Positions 6,487-13,414 of a stretch of DNA of 18,685 nucleotides are shown in pieces (position 1 is the first letter of the stretch; the number at the start of each line of letters is the position of its first letter). Source of the stretch: Candidatus Nomurabacteria bacterium. Its GTDB lineage: Bacteria; Patescibacteriota; Saccharimonadia; Saccharimonadales; Saccharimonadaceae. The position numbers were made by a program, and so were the translations under genes. The DNA lies in assembly GCA_031264785.1 (NCBI GenBank), contig JAISDN010000007.1, positions 1 through 18,685 on the forward strand. Reading direction: 5' to 3'. The notes beneath the pieces were generated by a model, which worked only from the letters and a program-made list of their open reading frames with translations, did not search any database and was not told the origin of the DNA.

Positions 6487-7380
6487 ATGAAGAAATATTT
6501 ATTATTGACGACGGCAATTACGGCCAGTTTGGGCGTGGCAATTTCGGTTGGCGGGGCAGTTTCGGCTTCGTCTTTCGACCTAAGCACTTGCACCATCACG
6601 GCTTCGGAAATTAGCACGGGTTTTGACCCAAGCGAAACCAATCCGGCGGTAACGCCGAATATTTGGGGCTATGTTATTGAGGACCCGACGGAGCTAGCAG
6701 ATTTCGCAACTTCAAGTTGCGCTACGCTAACAATTACCGGCGGTGACGCCGATGTGCATAACGCCATCATTAGCACGGCAGCCAGTTTGCCGACCGACGG
6801 TTCGGTGGTCTCTGGTAATCCGCTAAATAGTATCCAGACTTTGAAATTGGATATTACTGGCGATTCAACAATTACGTTGGCCGACGCGGTGGAATTGCAT
6901 TACATTGGCAAGATCCTGAACGACGGCGTCACGCCAACTGTGGCGGTGGAGCTGACGGTGGACGGCGCGCTGACGCTAGATCAAACTGCTATTCCGGGCA
7001 ACGACCAATTCACGACTTTTTCGAGCGTGGCTAAAGGCGGACTGGGGCTGTCGGCGGCGGCTGAAGTTATTAACTTCACCGGCAACAATCCGGCGGAATA
7101 TTTTGACGGTATTGATGTCAAAGCTGGCACGGTGGTAAGTAATGGCACGTCGACTTGGACTGTACCGGAAGATAACGAGTTCGTCTTGGATAAGAAAAAT
7201 GGCGGAGGCAAGAAAGACGGAGAAGAGATTGTCGAGGAAACCGTCGTGACTACGCCGGCGACCGGTACGTTTGACGCCGGTTCCAATGGCGCGCAAATTG
7301 CGGTGCTGGCCGGAATTGTGGCGATGGCCACATTGCTGGGCAGTATGGTGATTAGCAAAAAATTGTCACTGCGAAAATAA
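6487..7380 (+). CDS. abundant-type surface protein with C-terminal anchor
   Basis: The 297-residue protein has a signal peptide (MKK, hydrophobic to about residue 25, likely cut near Val-Ser-Ala) and a Ser/Thr/Asn-rich, beta-type mature region with few charges. Its two cysteines (about 35 and 78) could form a disulfide. The C-terminus is tripartite: TPATG at 256-260, a hydrophobic helix at about 269-290, and a basic tail KKLSLRK. This matches the plan of sortase-anchored proteins, with Thr in place of the first Leu of LPxTG; otherwise it is a plain C-terminal membrane anchor. A charged linker (KKNGGGKKDGEEIVEE) precedes the anchor. A strong promoter, a good ribosome binding site and a terminator make it a single-gene unit. 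I do not recognise a named family; an S-layer-like, adhesin or pseudopilin-like structural role is possible. Confidence 0.8.
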   Translation: MKKYLLLTTAITASLGVAISVGGAVSASSFDLSTCTITASEISTGFDPSETNPAVTPNIWGYVIEDPTELADFATSSCATLTITGGDADVHNAIISTAASLPTDGSVVSGNPLNSIQTLKLDITGDSTITLADAVELHYIGKILNDGVTPTVAVELTVDGALTLDQTAIPGNDQFTTFSSVAKGGLGLSAAAEVINFTGNNPAEYFDGIDVKAGTVVSNGTSTWTVPEDNEFVLDKKNGGGKKDGEEIVEETVVTTPATGTFDAGSNGAQIAVLAGIVAMATLLGSMVISKKLSLRK

Positions 7381-7392
7381 TAGCAAAAATCT

Positions 7393-7422
7393 AAAAAGCC
7401 GCTTCTTATGGGAGCGGTTTTT
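7393..7422 (+). terminator. intrinsic terminator after the surface protein gene
   Basis: AAAAAGCCGCT pairs with AGCGGTTTTT around the loop TCTTATGGG. The stem is GC-rich at its core and is flanked by A and T runs, so it could end transcription in either direction. It starts 13 bases after the stop codon. Confidence 0.85.
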
Positions 7423-7459
7423 GGTGTTACCCTATAATCTAGCGTCTTAACTGTGTCTA

Positions 7460-7468
7460 TGTTATGAT
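7460..7468 (+). promoter_or_regulatory. extended -10 promoter of tRNA-Leu
   Basis: TGT-TATGAT at 7460-7468 lies 15 bases before the tRNA 5' end. A second hexamer, TATAAT, lies further upstream at 7433-7438 and could serve as an additional start. Confidence 0.55.
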
Positions 7469-7483
7469 TATTTTGTGGCAAAT

Positions 7484-7573
7484 GCGCCTGTGGCGGAATT
7501 GGTAGACGCGCTAGCTTGAGGGGCTAGTGACCGTTTTTAGGTCGTGTAAGTTCAAATCTTATCAGGCGCACCA
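7484..7573 (+). tRNA. tRNA-Leu(GAG) with encoded CCA
   Basis: Acceptor GCGCCTG pairs with CAGGCGC, followed by discriminator A and genomic CCA at 7571-7573. The anticodon stem CTAGC/GCTAG encloses TTGAGGG, giving anticodon GAG for CUC/CUU leucine codons. The variable arm (TGACC...GGTCG) is long, as in class II tRNAs. The T-loop reads GTTCAAATC. Confidence 0.95.
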
Positions 7574-7574
7574 T

Positions 7575-7593
7575 TGTTGTAATTTTTACAACA
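7575..7593. other. perfect 8-bp inverted repeat after tRNA-Leu
   Basis: TGTTGTAA-TTT-TTACAACA is a perfect palindrome starting 2 bases after the CCA end. It lacks a following T run, so it is not a standard terminator. It could be a processing hairpin for the tRNA 3' end, a weak terminator, or an operator. The rest of 7594-7661, between it and the rpsT stop, is AT-rich and shows no gene. Confidence 0.5.
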
Positions 7594-7661
7594 TCATATG
7601 AAATTATACAATTATATACCACAACCACTATAGGAACGTGTAGACTTTTTGGTCGATTTTC

Positions 7662-8033
7662 TTACTTTTTGGTGGCAGTTTTGATCGCCGGTTTTTTGGC
7701 GACTGGTTTTTTGGTAGCTGGCTTCTTAACGGCTGGCTTAGCAGTAGTTTTGGCGGCTGGCTTAGCAGCTGGTTTCTTGGCTACAATCTTCACTCCCGCC
7801 TCTTTGGCCAGCCGAGAATAGCGCTTCATCCGGCGGGCGCCGGTGTTTTTCTTCAAAATGTTTTTCTTGACAGCGGTGTCGACTTTGCTCTGGACTTCGC
7901 GCAGGGCATCAAAAGTCGGCTTGTCCTCAAACTTTTTGGTAGCTTCTTTTAAAGCTCGCTTGACGCGCAGGTTTTGAGCGTGTCGCCGTTCGTCTTGACG
8001 CATTTTTTTGCGAGCTGATTTGATAATTGGCAT
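7662..8033 (-). CDS. rpsT: 30S ribosomal protein S20 with Lys/Ala/Pro-rich tail
   Basis: S20 binds 16S rRNA early in assembly of the small subunit. Residues 1-85 carry the family pattern: MPIIKSARKKMRQDERRHAQ, then NLRVKRALKEATKKF, and the late NILKKNTGARRMKRYSRLAKEA. The protein is 123 residues, about 35 longer than usual, because of a tail made of repeated AKPA/KKPA units (for example KKPATKKPVAKKPA) that looks like a histone H1-type nucleic-acid-binding tail. I chose the ATG at 8033 because AAAGGAG lies 6 bases upstream and the family starts there. An in-frame ATG 42 bases earlier has no ribosome binding site. It is transcribed alone, divergently from the DHH-like gene. Confidence 0.95.
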   Translation of the reverse strand: MPIIKSARKKMRQDERRHAQNLRVKRALKEATKKFEDKPTFDALREVQSKVDTAVKKNILKKNTGARRMKRYSRLAKEAGVKIVAKKPAAKPAAKTTAKPAVKKPATKKPVAKKPAIKTATKK

Positions 8034-8093
8034 TTTTTCTCCTTTTGCGGGCGAACCTAAGTCCGGTGGCCGCATTATTTTTGACTAGGTAGA

Positions 8094-8122
8094 ATTATAC
8101 CGCATTTTGCGCCGCAACACAA
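8094..8122 (-). promoter_or_regulatory. rpsT promoter
   Basis: On the minus strand, TTGTGT (8122-8117) and a perfect TATAAT (8099-8094) are 17 bases apart. The predicted start near 8087 gives a 54-base leader. A TGCGG/CCGCA inverted pair in it lies just before the AAAGGAG ribosome binding site. Such a hairpin could allow feedback control by S20, but that is inference. Confidence 0.7.
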
Positions 8123-8124
8123 GC

Positions 8125-8154
8125 TTGACCGTTTTCAGTAAAATATGATATACT
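8125..8154 (+). promoter_or_regulatory. promoter of the DHH-like gene
   Basis: TTGACC at 8125-8130 is followed after 18 bases by TATACT at 8149-8154 with the TGA extension. Transcription should start near 8161, so the upstream ATG at 8145 is inside the promoter and cannot be the start codon. The -35 boxes of this promoter and the rpsT promoter are 2 bases apart, back to back. Confidence 0.75.
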
Positions 8155-8171
8155 TTTGGCAAAGGCACAAA

Positions 8172-9317
8172 ATGAACAACCAGTCGCAAATTATTGAGAA
8201 AATCAACGAAGCCAAAAATATTTTGGTGACGGTCGGGCATAGTCCGTCGATTGACGAGCTGACGGCTTGTTTAGGTTTGACGCTGGCCATCGACAAGATG
8301 AAAAAGCATTCTTCGGCGATTTTTTCCGGCCAGATTCCGCCAATTATGAATTTCCTGCGGCCGGAGAAGACTTTTGAAGATTCGACCGCCAGTTTTCAGG
8401 ATTTTATTATTAGTTTGGACAAAGAAAAAGCCGACAAGCTGCGCTATAAAGTCGAGGGCGATATGGTGAAAATTTTCATCACGCCGTATCACACCAAACT
8501 CAGTCCGGCCGACCTGACTTTTGAAGAAGGCGAGGTTAATATTGATTTGGTGATGGCGCTGGGCGTTAAAAATCAGTCGGATCTGGACGCCGCCTTGACG
8601 GCGCACGGCCGAATTTTGCACAGCGCGCCGATTATCACCATCAATTTGGGCGTCGCTGGCCAACTTGGCTCAATCAATTTTAGCGACGACAGCGCCAGCA
8701 GCTACAGTGAAGTGGTGGCCGGGCTGGTGGCCAAAATTGACGAAAAACTGTTTTCCAAGCAAGTTTCAACGGCGCTGCTGACCGGCATTGTGATTAATAC
8801 CGAACAATTTAGCAACGCCCGCACCACCGCCAGCACGATGGCGCTGGCCGGAAAATTGCTAGCCAGCGGTGCCGATCAGCAGCTGATCGTGCAAGAAATT
8901 CGGGCCAATGGCTCGGTGGCTGGGGCAATTCCGGAAACTATTCAAGAAATTCCGGAACTGGAAAACTCAGCGCCGCTAGCCGCTTCGCCAGAAAATATTG
9001 TCTCAGAACTAGAAACTTTGCCGCCGGCCGAAGCTGGAGAAAGTTTGGCCGATTTTATGCCGCCGCCGCTGCCAGATTTTGACAACGAGTTGCCGCCTTT
9101 ACCAGATTTTGAAGCGCCGCGCCAAGAAACCGCGCCGGCCGCCGAAGCCGAAGTGGAAGCGCTGCCGGAAATGCCAGCCAGCCAGCCAATCAGCGGCGAA
9201 ACCATCGACTCTTTACCGCCGCCGCCGGCCGCCGAAGGTCTGTCGCCGGCCGAAGAAATGAGTGACATTGTCGTGCCGTCCAGCGGCGATCCAACCCAGT
9301 TTAAAATTCCCACCTGA
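8172..9317 (+). CDS. degenerate DHH-phosphoesterase-like protein with disordered tail
   Basis: I place the start at 8172 because AAAGG lies just upstream and the predicted transcript begins at 8161. This gives 381 residues. Residues 1-245 follow the NrnA/DHH phosphoesterase scheme in order: ILVTVGHSPSIDELTACLGL (17-36), IDLVMALG (124-131), IITINLGVAGQLGSINFSDD (154-173), and ALLTGIVINTEQF (201-213). The catalytic residues are changed: DHH becomes Asn158-Leu-Gly, the D-T-G of the last motif becomes Asn209-Thr-Glu, and the first P-D-x-D is reduced to one Asp28. It is therefore probably not a nuclease. Residues 255-381 are rich in Pro, Glu and Ala, with an imperfect PPLPDF repeat (about 297-313), and look disordered. 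Function unknown; a binding or scaffold role is possible. The next gene, argS, has its own promoter. Confidence 0.75.
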   Translation: MNNQSQIIEKINEAKNILVTVGHSPSIDELTACLGLTLAIDKMKKHSSAIFSGQIPPIMNFLRPEKTFEDSTASFQDFIISLDKEKADKLRYKVEGDMVKIFITPYHTKLSPADLTFEEGEVNIDLVMALGVKNQSDLDAALTAHGRILHSAPIITINLGVAGQLGSINFSDDSASSYSEVVAGLVAKIDEKLFSKQVSTALLTGIVINTEQFSNARTTASTMALAGKLLASGADQQLIVQEIRANGSVAGAIPETIQEIPELENSAPLAASPENIVSELETLPPAEAGESLADFMPPPLPDFDNELPPLPDFEAPRQETAPAAEAEVEALPEMPASQPISGETIDSLPPPPAAEGLSPAEEMSDIVVPSSGDPTQFKIPT

Positions 9318-9321
9318 TTTG

Positions 9322-9330
9322 TGGTAGAAT
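9322..9330 (+). promoter_or_regulatory. extended -10 of argS, leaderless type
   Basis: TGG-TAGAAT ends at 9330 and exactly 6 bases (GATAAT) separate it from the ATG at 9337. The first base of the start codon is thus the expected transcription start, and no Shine-Dalgarno is present. Confidence 0.65.
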
Positions 9331-9336
9331 GATAAT

Positions 9337-11007
9337 ATGAACGAGATTTCTGGAGCTGTTAAGAAAGCCGTCACGGCCCTTTTTGGCGTGGAAATCGAGC
9401 CGACCATCAACGTGCCGGAAGCCGAATTTGGCGATTACGCCACCAACGCGGCGCTGGTTCTCAGCAAACAACTGGGCCAAAATCCGCGCGAGGTGGCCCA
9501 GCAAATTGCCGACAAAATCTCGACCGAAAATCCCAATCTCAGCACCAGCATCGCTGGTCCGGGTTTTATCAATTTCAAGTTGGCCGACGGAGAAATCATC
9601 AAATCGCTCAATCGAGCTCAACTCGCCAAAACCGATTTATACCAAAACAAAGTCGTGGTGGCAGAGTTTTCCGACCCCAACCCGTTTAAAGTTTTGCACA
9701 TTGGCCACCTCTATACCAGCATTGTCGGCGACGCCATTTCGCGGCTAATCGAAACAGCCGGCGGCACGGTCCACCGCGTCAATTTCGGTGGCGACGTTGG
9801 CCTACACGCCGCCAAAACCATTTGGGCGGTGCTGCGAGCTTTGGGCGGCGAAAATCCCGAAAAATTGGCCGACATCAAAGAAAACCAGCGTGTCGACTGG
9901 CTCAGTAAATTATACGTCGAGGCCAACCGCGCCTACAGCGACGACGACGAAGCTCGCTTGGAAATCGTAGCCCTCAACAAGCGGCTTTACGAAATCACCG
10001 ACAGCCAAGACAAAAAGAGCAACTTGGCCCAGATTTTCTGGCAAACCCGCCAGTGGAGTTACGATTATTTTGATCAGTTTTACCAACAAATCGGTATCAA
10101 ATTCGAAAAATATTATCCCGAAAGCGAAGTTAGCAAACTCGGCCTAAAGGCCGTCCAAGATCATCCGGAAATCTATACCAAATCCAACGGCGCGGTGGTG
10201 TTCGAGGGCGAACCTTACGGCTTGCACACGCGGGTTTTCGTGAGTTCCGAAGGCCTGCCAACCTACGAGGCCAAAGATATGGGTTGCACCCTGCAAAAAT
10301 ACGCCGATTATCACTTTGACGAGCAGATTATCATCACCGCCAACGACATTGTGGAATATATGAAAGTTGTTTTGAAAAGTCTGGAGCAATTCGCGCCGGC
10401 GCCGGCCCGCGCCACCAAACATTTTACGCACGGTATGGTTAAATTGCCCGGCGGCGTCAAGCAAAGTAGCCGACTGGGCAACAGCATCAAAGCCGTCGAA
10501 GTTTTAGAACTAGTAGCCGAAAACCAAGCCGCCGCGCAGGGCAACCGCGACTGGGCCACGATTTTGGGCGCCGTCAAATATGCTCTGCTGAAAAATCGGC
10601 TGGGGCCAGACGTGATTTTTGATCCAGAAACTTCGGTCAGCCTGACCGGCAATTCCGGCCCATATTTGCAATACGCCGGTGCCCGCGCCAAGTCGATTTT
10701 GCGCAAACTGCCAGAGCCAGCGTCGGAAATCAGCGCCGAAGAACGGCTCGACGCCAACGAGCGCGCTCTAGCCATCAAACTAATCCGCTACACCGAAATC
10801 GTCTCCGCAGCCACCGCCGAATTAGCGCCCCACTTAATCTGCAGCTACCTCTTTGAACTAGCCGGCCAGTTCAACCGCTTTTACGAAAACGCTAAAGTCG
10901 CCGGCCACCCGCGCCAAAACTTTCGCACTGCTTTAGTAAAATTATATGTGGCCACATTAGACAGCGGCCTTAACCTGCTGGGCATCCCAACAGTGGAGAA
11001 GATGTGA
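9337..11007 (+). CDS. argS: arginyl-tRNA synthetase
   Basis: ArgS charges tRNA-Arg in the cytoplasm. The 556-residue protein has the N-terminal additional domain (about 1-100) with FGDYATNAAL and GPGFINFKL. The class I signature follows in FSDPNPFKVLHIGHLYTS, with HIGH at 121-124. The catalytic region includes GGDVGLHAAKTIWAVL and FVSSEGLPTYEAKDMG. A divergent KMSKS-equivalent loop is seen in VKQSSRLGNSI, and the DALR anticodon-binding domain begins near NSGPYLQYAGARAKSIL. Length and order are normal. The gene is preceded by an extended -10 exactly 6 bases before the ATG. Its TGA stop overlaps the ATG of the next gene by one base, so it leads a three-gene operon with the small charged protein and the CapA-type protein. 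Confidence 0.97.
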   Translation: MNEISGAVKKAVTALFGVEIEPTINVPEAEFGDYATNAALVLSKQLGQNPREVAQQIADKISTENPNLSTSIAGPGFINFKLADGEIIKSLNRAQLAKTDLYQNKVVVAEFSDPNPFKVLHIGHLYTSIVGDAISRLIETAGGTVHRVNFGGDVGLHAAKTIWAVLRALGGENPEKLADIKENQRVDWLSKLYVEANRAYSDDDEARLEIVALNKRLYEITDSQDKKSNLAQIFWQTRQWSYDYFDQFYQQIGIKFEKYYPESEVSKLGLKAVQDHPEIYTKSNGAVVFEGEPYGLHTRVFVSSEGLPTYEAKDMGCTLQKYADYHFDEQIIITANDIVEYMKVVLKSLEQFAPAPARATKHFTHGMVKLPGGVKQSSRLGNSIKAVEVLELVAENQAAAQGNRDWATILGAVKYALLKNRLGPDVIFDPETSVSLTGNSGPYLQYAGARAKSILRKLPEPASEISAEERLDANERALAIKLIRYTEIVSAATAELAPHLICSYLFELAGQFNRFYENAKVAGHPRQNFRTALVKLYVATLDSGLNLLGIPTVEKM

Positions 11008-11198
11008 TGGAAAAGAAAAAGTTCGTGCCATATGAAAAACTGAGCAAAAGGGCCCAACGCGAATTTGACAAAAAATCGCGGGCCGACTGGGGCGGCGTTG
11101 ACCCCACCACCAAAAGATTTGACAGCGACAAAGATTACAACCGCGCGGACAATCGCGAAATAATCGAGAAAGAACGGGAGGATTATGAAGAAGACTAG
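11007..11198 (+). CDS. small charged protein of unknown function
   Basis: A 63-residue, strongly charged and probably helical or disordered cytoplasmic protein. It has a basic first third (MEKKKFVPYEKLSKRAQ) and an acidic end (EREDYEED). It has no membrane segment and no cysteine. I place the start at the ATG at 11007, which shares one base with the argS TGA (TGATG). A GTG one codon earlier is less likely. It overlaps the CapA-type gene by 14 bases, so all three genes are coupled. I do not recognise the family. Confidence 0.7.
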   Translation: MEKKKFVPYEKLSKRAQREFDKKSRADWGGVDPTTKRFDSDKDYNRADNREIIEKEREDYEED

Positions 11199-12396
11199 TG
11201 GTTTTTTGATTAAAAATCGGCACGGCCGGCTGCTGCTGACGATTATTTTGGTGATTGTGGCTCTGGCGGCACTGGCTGGCGCAACTTATTTGCTGCTGCG
11301 CCACAATGATAATCAAACCGCGCCCGAACCGGAGGAGGCGCCGGCCAAAGAAGAGCCAAAACCGCTTGAATTGTCGGCCCGGCTGCTGTTTATCGGTAAT
11401 ATTTTCTGGGGTCGCTACATTAACGACTGGTCGCAAGCTAGCGAATTGGGCACAGCTTATCCGTTTTCCGGACTGAAAAATTTTCAGCGTGACCAATACG
11501 ACGCTTGGATTGCTGGCTTAGAATGTCCAACAGTGGCCGGCGTCAACACCAGCTCGGCGGCGCAGGAAGACACCCTGACTTTCAACTGCCGGCCGGAATA
11601 TCTGCCAGAGGCCGCCAAGTGGTTTTCGGCCGTAACCCTCGCTAATAATCACACTGACAATCAAGGTTTGGAGGGTTTTGAAGAAACCAAAACCCAGCTG
11701 GACGAAGCCGGCATTCAATATTTTGGCCATTATGACCCCGAAAAACTGGATGAAGTTTGCAATATTGTAACCATTCCGGCTCATTTGCAATACGACGACG
11801 GCAATTACCAAAAAATCGAACTGCCGCTGGTGTTTTGCGGTTATCACGGCGTTTTCAAAGTACCCTCAAGCGAATCGCTGGCTCTAATCACCAAATACAG
11901 CCAGAATTTTCCGGTCTTTGCGCTGCCCCATATGGGCGCGGAATATCAGCCAGCGCCGGACGACATCAAAACCGCCACTTACCGCGCGATGCTGGACAAC
12001 GGGGCAGAAATGGTGATTGGCGACCACCCACACTGGGTCCAAAATACCGAAGTTTATAAAAATAAGCTAATAATTTATTCGATGGGCAATTTTATGTTTG
12101 ACCAACAATTTAATAGCGAAGTCACGCGCTCGGCGGCCATCGACGTCACGGTCAGCGGCGACGGTGCGGCAGCTCAAGCGTGGGCGGCTTTGGCCGACGA
12201 CTGTCGCGGCGATTTACCAAAATGTTTGGAACTGGCCACCGAAAAGCAACTACCTAAACTAAAATTAAATTACAAATTCGACGTCAAAGGCTCGGACGAC
12301 AGCAACCACTTAACCAAACCAGCCACCAAAAGCCAGTTGGACAGCATCAAACAACGCCTCAATTGGGCCTCGACGCTTAGTAAATTAGAGAATTAA
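11185..12396 (+). CDS. membrane-anchored CapA/PgsA-type metallophosphatase-fold protein
   Basis: The 403-residue protein has an N-terminal anchor at about 16-38, a Pro/Glu-rich linker (46-60) and an extracellular CapA (PGA_cap) domain. The family motifs appear in order: LLFIGNIFWGRYI (67-79), AGLECP (110-115), TLANNHTDNQGLEGF (151-165), ALPHMGAEYQPAP (246-258), VIGDHPHWVQ (277-286) and YSMGNFMFDQ (298-307). In the first motif the usual Gly-Asp is Gly-Asn (Asn72), so one metal ligand is changed. Six cysteines could form three disulfides. Family members act in capsule or polyglutamate handling at the cell surface; the substrate here is not known. GGGAGG just before the ATG is a good ribosome binding site. 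The TAA overlaps the stop codon of the convergent gene. Confidence 0.88.
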   Translation: MKKTSGFLIKNRHGRLLLTIILVIVALAALAGATYLLLRHNDNQTAPEPEEAPAKEEPKPLELSARLLFIGNIFWGRYINDWSQASELGTAYPFSGLKNFQRDQYDAWIAGLECPTVAGVNTSSAAQEDTLTFNCRPEYLPEAAKWFSAVTLANNHTDNQGLEGFEETKTQLDEAGIQYFGHYDPEKLDEVCNIVTIPAHLQYDDGNYQKIELPLVFCGYHGVFKVPSSESLALITKYSQNFPVFALPHMGAEYQPAPDDIKTATYRAMLDNGAEMVIGDHPHWVQNTEVYKNKLIIYSMGNFMFDQQFNSEVTRSAAIDVTVSGDGAAAQAWAALADDCRGDLPKCLELATEKQLPKLKLNYKFDVKGSDDSNHLTKPATKSQLDSIKQRLNWASTLSKLEN

Positions 12397-12707
12397 CGGT
12401 CATTACCCGGCAATGGATTGTTCGGGCCAATCGGATCGCCTGGCAAACCCCGCTTTTCGGCTATAAGCCCGTGCATTGCGCTCTCAAAATCTTCATCAAA
12501 TTTCTTCTTATCACTGTCCGCGCGTTCTGCTTCTTCCGAAGTTTCGTGAAAACCCGTAACGCCCATCACATCATCTTTTGTGGCCAAGCCCTCTGGACCA
12601 TTCTGAGCCTCGTCGCCGTCAACAGCGCCGTCATACTCCGCAGTTCCAGTGGTCTCCTCAACCTCAGCTTCAGCCGGTATATTCGAATTATTTTGAAATT
12701 GTTCCAT
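12393..12707 (-). CDS. acidic, probably disordered small protein of unknown function
   Basis: This 104-residue protein is rich in Glu, Asp and Gly, has no hydrophobic segment and no cysteine. It ends with a Pro/Gly/Asn-rich stretch (GLPGDPIGPNNPLPG). The start ATG at 12707 has AAAGGA upstream at normal distance and a strong promoter (TTGACT-17-TATACT). These support a real, well-expressed gene despite the low complexity. It converges on the CapA-type gene, and the two stop codons overlap within TTAA at 12393-12396. I do not recognise the family. Confidence 0.65.
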   Translation of the reverse strand: MEQFQNNSNIPAEAEVEETTGTAEYDGAVDGDEAQNGPEGLATKDDVMGVTGFHETSEEAERADSDKKKFDEDFESAMHGLIAEKRGLPGDPIGPNNPLPGNDR

Positions 12708-12736
12708 TTTTTTCCTTTCATTAGGTTATCCTCATC

Positions 12737-12765
12737 AGTATAGCACACTTTTTTGAAAAAGTCAA
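12737..12765 (-). promoter_or_regulatory. promoter of the acidic protein gene
   Basis: On the minus strand, TTGACT (12765-12760) is followed after 17 bases by TATACT (12742-12737) with a TGC extension. The leader contains AAAGGA before the ATG at 12707. Confidence 0.8.
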
Positions 12766-12774
12766 TGCTTTTTT

Positions 12775-12798
12775 AAAAAACTTCAGATCTGCCTGAAG
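12775..12798 (-). terminator. intrinsic terminator of the Fic/Doc operon
   Basis: On the minus strand, CTTCAG pairs with CTGAAG around a 6-base loop and is followed by TTTTTT. The stem contains the TGA stop of the Fic/Doc gene (12785-12783). Confidence 0.75.
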
Positions 12799-13238
12799 AG
12801 CTTGTCGAGTAGCGATATTTTTTTGATGTGGTCGCCAAACACTTTTTCAATTTTACTCATAACAACTTCTTTATCTTTCGCTTTGCTATTGGCGGTGGAC
12901 AGCGCCAAATCATACATAGCGTCAGAAGACATATCCAACCACAAGTTATTGACAAACAGAAACATCAAAGTCAAAACTACAGCGGTACGTTTATTTCCAT
13001 TTTCAAGTTTGTGGCCTTTGGCTATTTGATAAAACAACACCGCCGCCTTGTTGGCGGCCGAAGGGTATAGTTCCGTGCCATTAAAAGTCTGGAAAGGGCG
13101 CTCCAAACAAGCTTCCAATTCGCTAACATTTGCATCGGAAATAGACCACATCGGCTCATTATTAAAACCGAGCGTCTTAAGAAATTCCGGCATTTCAAAG
13201 ATAACCGACAGGGCCGTGCCGATATCGAGCTGTCTCAT
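12783..13238 (-). CDS. Fic/Doc-family protein, probable toxin
   Basis: The 151-residue protein has the size and helical pattern of Doc (death on curing), which inactivates translation by modifying a protein target such as EF-Tu. The core motif is GHKLENGNKRTAVV, with His76, Asn82, Lys83 and Arg84. In P1 Doc this reads H-P-F-x-D-x-N-K. Here the Phe is Leu78 and the Asp is Asn80, so activity may be altered. Upstream is PSAANKAAVLFYQIAKGH, typical of the helix before the loop. The gene starts 2 bases after a 41-residue lysine-rich reading frame that is a likely antitoxin, and a terminator follows. Together they form a compact toxin-antitoxin unit on the minus strand. Confidence 0.85.
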   Translation of the reverse strand: MRQLDIGTALSVIFEMPEFLKTLGFNNEPMWSISDANVSELEACLERPFQTFNGTELYPSAANKAAVLFYQIAKGHKLENGNKRTAVVLTLMFLFVNNLWLDMSSDAMYDLALSTANSKAKDKEVVMSKIEKVFGDHIKKISLLDKLFRQI

Positions 13239-13240
13239 AT

Positions 13241-13366
13241 TTAGGTTTCCGCGAGTTTTTTAATTGCCGGCCCAAAGTTTTTTACAATTTTTTTGGCGGC
13301 CTTTTTGGCGATTCTTTTTTGTTTGGCGGGAACTTTTGAAATGATGTTTTTTACTTTTGCTGTCAT
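13241..13366 (-). CDS. 41-residue lysine-rich protein, putative antitoxin
   Basis: A short frame of 41 residues runs from the ATG at 13366 to TAA at 13243-13241, ending 2 bases before the Fic/Doc start. The composition is very basic (about a third lysine), with a helical look and the ending KNFGPAIKKLAET. An extended -10 (TGG-TAAAAT) sits exactly 6 bases before the ATG, the same leaderless arrangement as argS, orn and dnaG. This supports it as a real gene. Small genes directly before doc-type toxins are usually antitoxins, but the sequence does not match Phd that I can see, so the role is inference from position. Confidence 0.6.
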   Translation of the reverse strand: MTAKVKNIISKVPAKQKRIAKKAAKKIVKNFGPAIKKLAET

Positions 13367-13372
13367 AGTAGT

Positions 13373-13381
13373 ATTTTACCA
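13373..13381 (-). promoter_or_regulatory. extended -10 of the putative toxin-antitoxin operon
   Basis: On the minus strand TGG-TAAAAT ends at 13373, and exactly 6 bases follow before the ATG at 13366. No ribosome binding site is present, so the first message would be leaderless. Confidence 0.6.
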
Positions 13382-13414
13382 CATAACATTAGCAAAACCA
13401 ATTTACTAATTTTT

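Noticed and set aside
8034..8075. N-terminal extension of S20 from an in-frame ATG at 8075
   Set aside because: It has no ribosome binding site, and the family starts at the ATG at 8033, which has AAAGGAG at the right distance.
8145..8171. Upstream ATG as start of the DHH-like gene
   Set aside because: It lies within the extended -10 promoter element, before the predicted transcript start at 8161. The ATG at 8172 has an AAAGG site.
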